In this document: positions 57,018-64,000 of the stretch, piece by piece
How the letters are laid out: each line of letters begins with the position of its first letter
Position numbering within the stretch: the first letter of the stretch is position 1
NCBI GenBank assembly: GCA_947359465.1
Contig: OX375872.1
Span: 9,370,137-9,434,136 of the forward strand
Source: Metellina segmentata
Lineage: Eukaryota > Arthropoda > Arachnida > Araneae > Tetragnathidae
DNA: 64,000 nt
Reading direction: 5' to 3'
Position numbers and translations under genes: made by a program
The notes under the pieces: model-generated
Databases searched by the model: none
What the model was told of the DNA's origin: nothing
The model's input: the letters and a program-made list of their open reading frames with translations, nothing else

Positions 57018-57897
57018 TCATTCAAGAGTAGAGATTATTCGACACGGAATAATGTCTTCTATAAATTCATATGCATCAAATCTGCATAAGCAGCCGTCTT
57101 CAGATTTCATTGAGCTCTAACTTCTTAGTTTCCAATAGCAATCCCTATTTTAAAATACTAAAATATCAAATCTCTATCATAATTTAACTTCAGATACCAA
57201 GTTTCATGTTATTCATGAATACAGAGAGTTTGGAGCTCCTAATGGTTAAATCAGTTCCCCTGACTTTTATGGATATCTTCTTAAATAATGTTCCTATAGC
57301 TCTGATGTTTTGTAGCATATTGCTATTAGATACCCGAACAAAATATACAAGATATTTTAGTTTTTAAATAATTTTTAGTTTGCAATATTAATTATTATAT
57401 TAATATCTCTCTCTCCGAAACGATTATGAATAGGAACCTTGATATATTGTGACAAAAATGGATTCAGAAAGACTTTTTAATGTTACCATAAGAAATTGAG
57501 CTCTTTCTTCTGGATTCTACACTTAAACTTTCGTCATTACGGGGATTTTATGGGGCATCCATAAGGTGAACAAATTTATGACAAACCGGAGGAATGTAAA
57601 TTTTTGAAAAATATTTGGAAACATAATTTATGTTATCTAACGGACATTGACTTCTATCAGTCACGTGTGATTCAGCTGAGCAATGATTAATCTGGTTTAT
57701 AGAGATTGGCATAACTATGTTTTTACGATAACAGTCTTAAACGGCTATTGCTAACTTGCGGTATCAGTTGTTATTAACTGTTATGAAAAGATTATTTAAT
57801 AGTTATACTGATAAAGTTTAACAGTTATCATTTCCTGTTAAAAATTAAAGTTGGCGGTGGAATTAAATAGTAAATATTGATTATAATTCTTTCCAAA

Positions 57898-57965
57898 ATT
57901 CTCGTCCATCAAGATCTGGTCAATTTTGCTAATGACAAGATCGAGACAATCACCAGGAGGATTAG
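57898..57965 (+). repeat. family B fragment with right end
   Basis: One to two units (CGTCCATCAAGATCTGGTCA), then GAGACAATCACCAGGAGGA and TTAG in place of TTAA. Confidence 0.65.
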
Positions 57966-58500
57966 GTTCTTTGTAATCTTCTTTAAGTCAAGCAACAAAT
58001 GAAGAGTTCCTGATTAGCTACAAATAATAGCTATTTACGAATAGCGACTTTCAATATGAAGATGATACCTGAAATGGACAATGGATTTAACGTTGAATAT
58101 CTCTCTGGATATGTAACGATAGTAAATTCATTATCTAATTAAGGCATCCAAACCAAATTTTGTTGCATAGGCAAAATTTGATTCAAAGGCGTTCCCTTAT
58201 TCAATATTTTTGCATTTGAATTTGTAGAGGACGTTATTATTACCCTATTGAATGAACATCTTTGCATTCGCTGTATAATAAACAGCTCCGCTTGAAATAA
58301 AGGTTTTTTTCCTGTACTTCTGAGATATCTTGGACGATTTAATAGCTAAAGTACGGAAAATATCCAACTATGGTTTCGTTGATCATTTCTAGTTACATTT
58401 GTGCTCACGTTCACTATTCTAGATTAGCCTCGATCGAAAGATCTTAAAGTAACTCCAGGCTACATCCAACTCAACAAGTAAAGGTACACACACAAGATAT

Positions 58501-59297
58501 TTTTGTAGTCTAAATATATTTGGTCACTAGAGTTATTTTATATAAGGGTGAAAATATAACTATGAATAACGGACAAAACCCCTATTGAACGAAACAAAAA
58601 AACCTTAATCCACGATCATTTCATTTTTTTCATCTGAAAAATAAAATTCAACCTCAAACGGTTCATTGTAAACTCAAAACCGAAATTTGATTTGCTTCGG
58701 TTTTAGGTTAATAATAATTTTCTACCATAAAAATAGCAAAACAAAAAAATTTTTAAAGGTTGCTTAGCTTTCGGGCACTCTATACTTTTAAAGACATCAG
58801 CGCGCCCCGACTATTTACATTGTACTCTCTTTTGTCTAGATGTTTCGTGGTAGATGCTCCGTGCACGAAATTATCCAAATGTGCGAATAACATTGTTTCT
58901 GTACTTAATGGAAGTGTTGACACCCAGGTTTGATTGCTTAGTGCAGCTCTCATTTAGGGAATTCTACTGCCATTAAGATCATCACCCTATTTCATCTCGA
59001 GCACCAAGTCATTAGAGACTCTCTGAGGGGAATATCAATGACCTGTGATGGTAACAATGTTACCGTTTAACTGGTGGGATTCTTCACAAAGAAAAACAGA
59101 GGCGGACAGATCTCAGTAGACTTCTGTTAGAAACGTTTCGGGGGAACAATTTTTAATTTCCATTCAAATTTATAACAGCTTAGTACTTTAAAATATTTGC
59201 AGTAATCGGCTGATGATTCACGCTTCTCCTAATGTAGCGTGATCCCAAATGTTGTGTTTTGGGATGGATCTCAGACCGTCGCCCGTTGTGGATTACA
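58501..59297. other. no gene seen
   Basis: No recognised family; a short eroded SINE tail phrase (GGATCTCAGACCGTCGCC) occurs near 59268. Confidence 0.45.
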
Positions 59298-59301
59298 TTA
59301 A

Positions 59302-59820
59302 CCCTCCAGATGGTTTCGACGAGCCATCTCATCAATCAAGGTAATTGGTAATTTTTAATTAAAGAAGAGCAGCACAACGGGCTATAGACGACGGTCCGCG
59401 ATCAACCCCTTAAGGGAAAGATCCGATAACAACACCACGTAATTTTGAACCACGGTCAGATGACGAGGCAACACATGAGCTGGCACCCCACTCTCCAAAC
59501 TTCCACACCAACCCAACATGAGGACTTTTGGCCACGACCGATTTAAGGTCAAAATACGCTTACAATCATCCATGCACTGACCCGGATTCGAACCAGGAAC
59601 CTTCCGATCTAGATGCTAACACCTTAACCAACAAACCGGTTGCTCGGCTTTCATCCATTAAGATCTGGCTAATATCGCTAATGACAAGATATCTCGCCAT
59701 CAAGATATTGGTAATATTTTTATGATCGAGATACTGCCGATTTTTTGATGATGACGTGATTAAGATAAGGTCAGTTTTCTTGTAATAACGAGATGCATCG
59801 TCTATCAAGATGTGCAAACG
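59302..59820 (+). mobile_element. family B element split by a SINE
   Basis: The left end CCCTCCAGATGGTTTCGACG follows TTAA at 59298-59301. The array continues after the SINE from 59652 (ATCTGGCTAATATCGCTAAT) to about 59815. The right end is not seen. Confidence 0.7.
59341..59649 (-). mobile_element. SINE inside family B, minus strand
   Basis: Nearly full length with B box (complement GGATTCGAACCAG at 59583-59595) and the young-type tail (GTAATTGGTAATTTTTAATT at its left edge). Flanked by CATCAATCAAG (59330-59340) and CATCCATTAAG (59652-59662), 9 of 11 matching, within family B sequence. Confidence 0.85.
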
Positions 59821-59885
59821 ATTTCATGATAACTCACTGAAATAACAAACCATTGTTAATTAGCTAAATCTCTCAGTTTACGAAA

Positions 59886-60810
<925 letters not shown>

Positions 60811-62640
60811 TTACTGGATATACTTTTTGAAATTTATTGCCTTTTTAAAAGCAAATTAACTTTTAGTTAGCGTCAACTTTTATGTTTCAATTTTTTAACT
60901 GTGCTTACTTCATTTTTGCAACTGGATAACGGTTGTGCAATACGTTTGTTATTGTTTCTTTTTTAGACTATCGTAGTTTGGAATTTGATTTTTGAAGTAT
61001 ATTCACTTTTAGTATTACTGAATATACTTTATGAAATGTATTGCCTTTTTAAAAGTATATTAACTTTTAGTTAGAGTTAACTTTTAATCTTTTATATTTG
61101 TATTTTTTTATTGTGCTCTCTTATTTCATTTTTCGAACTGGATAACGGTAGTGCAATACGTTTGTTATTGTTTCTTTTTTAGAATACGACAGTTTGGATT
61201 TTGATTTTTTAAGCATATTCACTTTTACTTTGGATATTTTTTTCAAAGTCTAGCGATATTTTTTTTAATCTTTTGTGCAATTCCTGGTTTGTTTCATTTA
61301 TGCTATCTTTTGTTTGTTTCTGTATAGTACTTCGGTTTTTCTATAGTAAATTTTTATAATTTTTGTTTTGATGTCTTATAGAAAGAAAAGCGATATTATT
61401 TTTGTTTTCTTTGGTTTCCTAAAAATGTCCACAGAATTTAAAAGGTCTTTACTGCACTCAGTCCAATCTTGGATTTTAATCATTAATGCAAACTAAGAAC
61501 ATTTATTCTATGTAGTTCTACGCTCACAGGATGATGATGTGCTCTTAGAATTTCAACGTTTTACTGAGAAGCAAAGACATGTTCCATCAATTTATTGTCG
61601 CTATGTATTCCGAGATTGAATCGGAGAAGGTGTTGTACATACGACTAAATCAGATGACTCAACAGTGGAACAGTATGCACATTTGACGCATCTGATTCAG
61701 ATGCGTTAATGAACGAAGGAAATGTTGCTGTACGGAAACTCAAGTACACAGAAATCGCTAAACTTCCAAAAAGATATCAAAACCAAAAGTAACAGGTGAT
61801 GCTTTTGTTAGTTTTTATATTGCATAAATTATCAAAATTAAATATTGCTATTCTTTCCAAAAGACACTGAAACACAGAAACAAACACAAAATTGCATTAA
61901 ATAATAACAAAATTATGGCCTTTCGCTATAACGGCCTCTTTTCATGTACGCCCCACAATGTTTTGTTATACGACAAAAACAAATGCTGTTTCTATGCTTT
62001 TGTTTAGTATGAGCTTCTCCCTTTACATTACATGTCTTTGCTTCTCAGTAAAACGTTGTAATTCTAAGAGCACATCATCATCCTGTGAGCGTAGAACTAC
62101 ATAGAATAAATGTTCTTAGTTTGCATAAATGATTAAAATCCAAGATTGGCCTGAGTGCAGTAAAGACCTTTTAAATTTTGTGGACATTTTTAGGAAACCA
62201 AATAAAGCAAAAATATAATAATAAATTCATTTTATAATGTTATACATTAAATTTAAAATTGGAAATAAATATCGCTTTTCTTTCCATAAGACATCGAAAC
62301 AAAAATAATAAAAATTAACTATACGAAAACCGAAGTACTATACAGAAACAAACAAAACATTGCATAAATTAAACAAACCACAAATTGCACAAAAGATCAA
62401 AATTAAATATCGCTAAACCTTGAAAAAAATATCCAAACTAAAAGTTAATATGCTTTAAAAATCAAAATTCAAAGTATCGTAGTCTAAAAAACAAACGTAT
62501 TGCACAACCGTTATCCAGTTCCAAAAATGAAGTAAGCACAATAAAAAGATACTTATATAAAAGATTAAAAGTCAACGCTATAACTAAAAGTTAACATGCT
62601 TTTAAAAAGGCAATAAATTTTTTAAAGGATATCCAGTAAT
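60811..62640. mobile_element. foldback-type inverted repeat 1
   Basis: The left arm (60811-61583) is the inverse of the right arm (62033-62640), with a loop of about 450 bp. The arms are close to identical near the loop (GAAGCAAAGACATG, GATGATGATGTGCTC) and more diverged outside. The left arm is longer because a unit of about 200 bp (with AACTGGATAACGG and GTGCAATACGTTTGTTATTG) is present twice. The arms contain degenerate subrepeats (ATCAAAATTAAATATCGCTA type). No coding frame. Foldback elements of the FB/Galileo kind look like this, but the class is inferred. Confidence 0.75.
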
Positions 62641-62642
62641 CG

Positions 62643-63201
62643 GTAAAGTCGGTGTTGGTCTAACTACACTAAAGCGACAACGCAGTAAAATGACAATGTT
62701 ATGCAAACATTACTGATATTTTCATGAGGCAAAATGTAGCAGTGTAATTAACGCATCTCATTCAGATGCGTTAATGAACGATGGAAATGTTGCTGTACGA
62801 TAACTAAAGTACACAGAAATCGCTAAACTTCCAAAAAGATATCAAAACCAAAAGTAACAGGTTGTGCTTATGTACATTTTTATATTGCATAAATTATCAA
62901 AATTAAATATTGCTATTCTTTCCAAAAGACACTGAAACACAGACACAAACACAAAATTGCATTAAATATTAACAAAATTATGGCCTTTTGCTATAACGGC
63001 CTCTTTTCATGTACGCCCCACAATGTTTTGTTATACAACTAAAACAAATGCTGTTTTTATGCTTTTGTTTGGTATCAGCTTCTCCCTTTTCATTACACTG
63101 CTACATTTTGCCTCACGAAAATATCACTAATGTTTGCATAACATTGTCGTCATTTTACTGCGTTGTCGCTTTAGTGTAGTTAGACCAACACCGACTTTAT
63201 A
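62643..63201. mobile_element. foldback-type inverted repeat 2
   Basis: Arms 62643-62750 and 63094-63201 are near-perfect inverse copies of about 108 bp, beginning TAAAGTCGGTGTTGGTCTAA. The loop (62751-63093) is a direct repeat of the loop of foldback 1 (61690-62032), with more than 90 percent agreement by eye. Confidence 0.8.
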
Positions 63202-63458
63202 CAAAGCCCACTTCACAACTCTAAATCCTATCGCGAGGCTACTTTTACGCGCTACGATACACTCGAAGTTAAGCACGGAGAGTAAAATGTTAATTTCCAC
63301 AAGCCAATCTGATTTTGAGAGGCTGCAATGTGCTGCACGGAAAGAACAAAGTATTCAAATGCGTTAGGTACCGGCCAATCACGGTTTTGTTTTGAGAAAT
63401 ATGCTAAAAATGCAGTCTTGCATTTAAACATTATTTTGTTAATGACACCAATGCTCCG
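63202..63458. other. no gene seen
   Basis: Open frames on both strands, no family recognised. Confidence 0.4.
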
Positions 63459-63493
63459 ACCCTTCACAATGCTGGCTTCTTATACGACTGCCT
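63459..63493 (+). repeat. 35-bp block also at 320-354
   Basis: Identical to 320-354. Confidence 0.75.
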
Positions 63494-64000
63494 TTTTTTA
63501 ATATTGGGGCTGTAAATTAAAATAATACTGTTATTACGAAATGTTATTTTGTTGATCTTATATGCTATTTTTTGTTTGTTTCTGTGTATCTTTTTGGAAA
63601 TTTAGCTATTAAAATGCTGTTAATTTGTTTATCTTTTATGCTATTTTTTTGTTTGTTTCTGTGTTTGGGTGTCTTTTGGAAAGCATAGCAATACTTAATT
63701 TTGATAATTTATGCAATGTATAAAGTTACAAATGCATAAACTTTTAACTTTTGGTTTTTATATCTTTTTGGAAGTTCAGTCATTTCTGTGTACTTCAGTT
63801 TTTGAATCGCAGCATTTCCACCGTTCATCAATGCATCTCACAAATGTGCATACTGTTCCACTCTGATTCAGTCTTATGTACAACATCCTTTCCGATTCAA
63901 TTTTGGAAAACATTTCGACAATAAATTTATTTAACAGGTAATAATCTACACTCGCTGCCAAAAGTTAAGGACATTGTGGAAAATGTTAATTTCTGGAAGC
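63494..64000. repeat. inverse copies of foldback loop sequence
   Basis: 63560-63940 repeats, mostly in inverse orientation, parts of 61590-61900 (TTTGTTTGTTTCTGTGT, GATATCTTTTTGGAAGTT-like phrases, CTGATTCAGTC, GACAATAAATTTAT). It is more diverged than the other arms. Confidence 0.6.

Larger units (their letters stand above)
55821..58500 (+). repeat. diverged duplicated block, about 2 kb apart
   Basis: Landmarks repeat in order: a GTAGTGACTTTC...GATCCCTGAAAT stretch at 56025 and its variant at 58030; TGAATTTGTAGAGGACGTTATT at 56444 and 58220; CTAGATTAGCCTCGA at 56555 and 58424. Within it, 56650-57720 also matches 21950-22760. A Tc1 element and two SINEs inserted here. Confidence 0.6.

Overview
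This window looks like AT-rich, repeat-dense metazoan nuclear DNA, most likely from an arthropod. The signs are spliced genes with very long introns, tRNA-derived SINEs, a CR1-like LINE, several Tc1/mariner lineages, hAT, PIF/Harbinger and Helitron remnants, and microsatellites. No prokaryotic, viral or organellar gene organisation was seen. The species cannot be named from the sequence.

Two pieces of host gene stand out, both on the minus strand. Exon 39748-40551 encodes a protein with a complete doublecortin (DCX) domain and the first half of a second one. It ends at a splice donor and is preceded by a GC-richer upstream region (about 40560-41280). Further down the same strand, three exons (8933-9140, 7197-7323, 6790-6874) join in compatible phases into a serine-rich, charged C-terminus that ends in a stop codon; a poly(A) signal lies about 440 bp beyond it. 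These could be parts of one large gene, but the exon completing the second DCX domain was not found. A weaker terminal-exon candidate lies at 24778-24964.

Almost everything else is mobile DNA. (1) About 17 copies of a tRNA-headed SINE are scattered throughout; the best ones have target-site duplications. (2) Two families, here called A and B, have ends beginning CCC next to TTAA and carry arrays of about 40-bp degenerate repeats. A B copy sits inside an A copy exactly at a TTAA, which suggests piggyBac-type insertion. (3) 10854-17774 is a composite with Helitron-like ends holding hAT and long-inverted-repeat elements. (4) 28862-29400 (Tc1 deletion derivative), 31798-32948 (CR1-like LINE) and 35051-36313 (mariner inserted in a tandem repeat) fill the centre. 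(5) 44700-45660 is a 185-bp satellite. (6) 47038-48532 is a second long-inverted-repeat element with a Helitron-like 3' end in it. (7) 49590-55818 runs as mariner remnant, PIF/Harbinger element with an intron (itself hit by a hAT element) and a possible partner gene, then a Tc1 element. (8) 55819-58480 is a diverged duplication hit by SINEs. (9) 59302-63201 holds a B copy split by a SINE, a mellifera-type mariner ending at a (TA)n tract, and two adjacent foldback structures.

None of the transposase genes is intact. All judgements come from reading the sequence; no database search was run.
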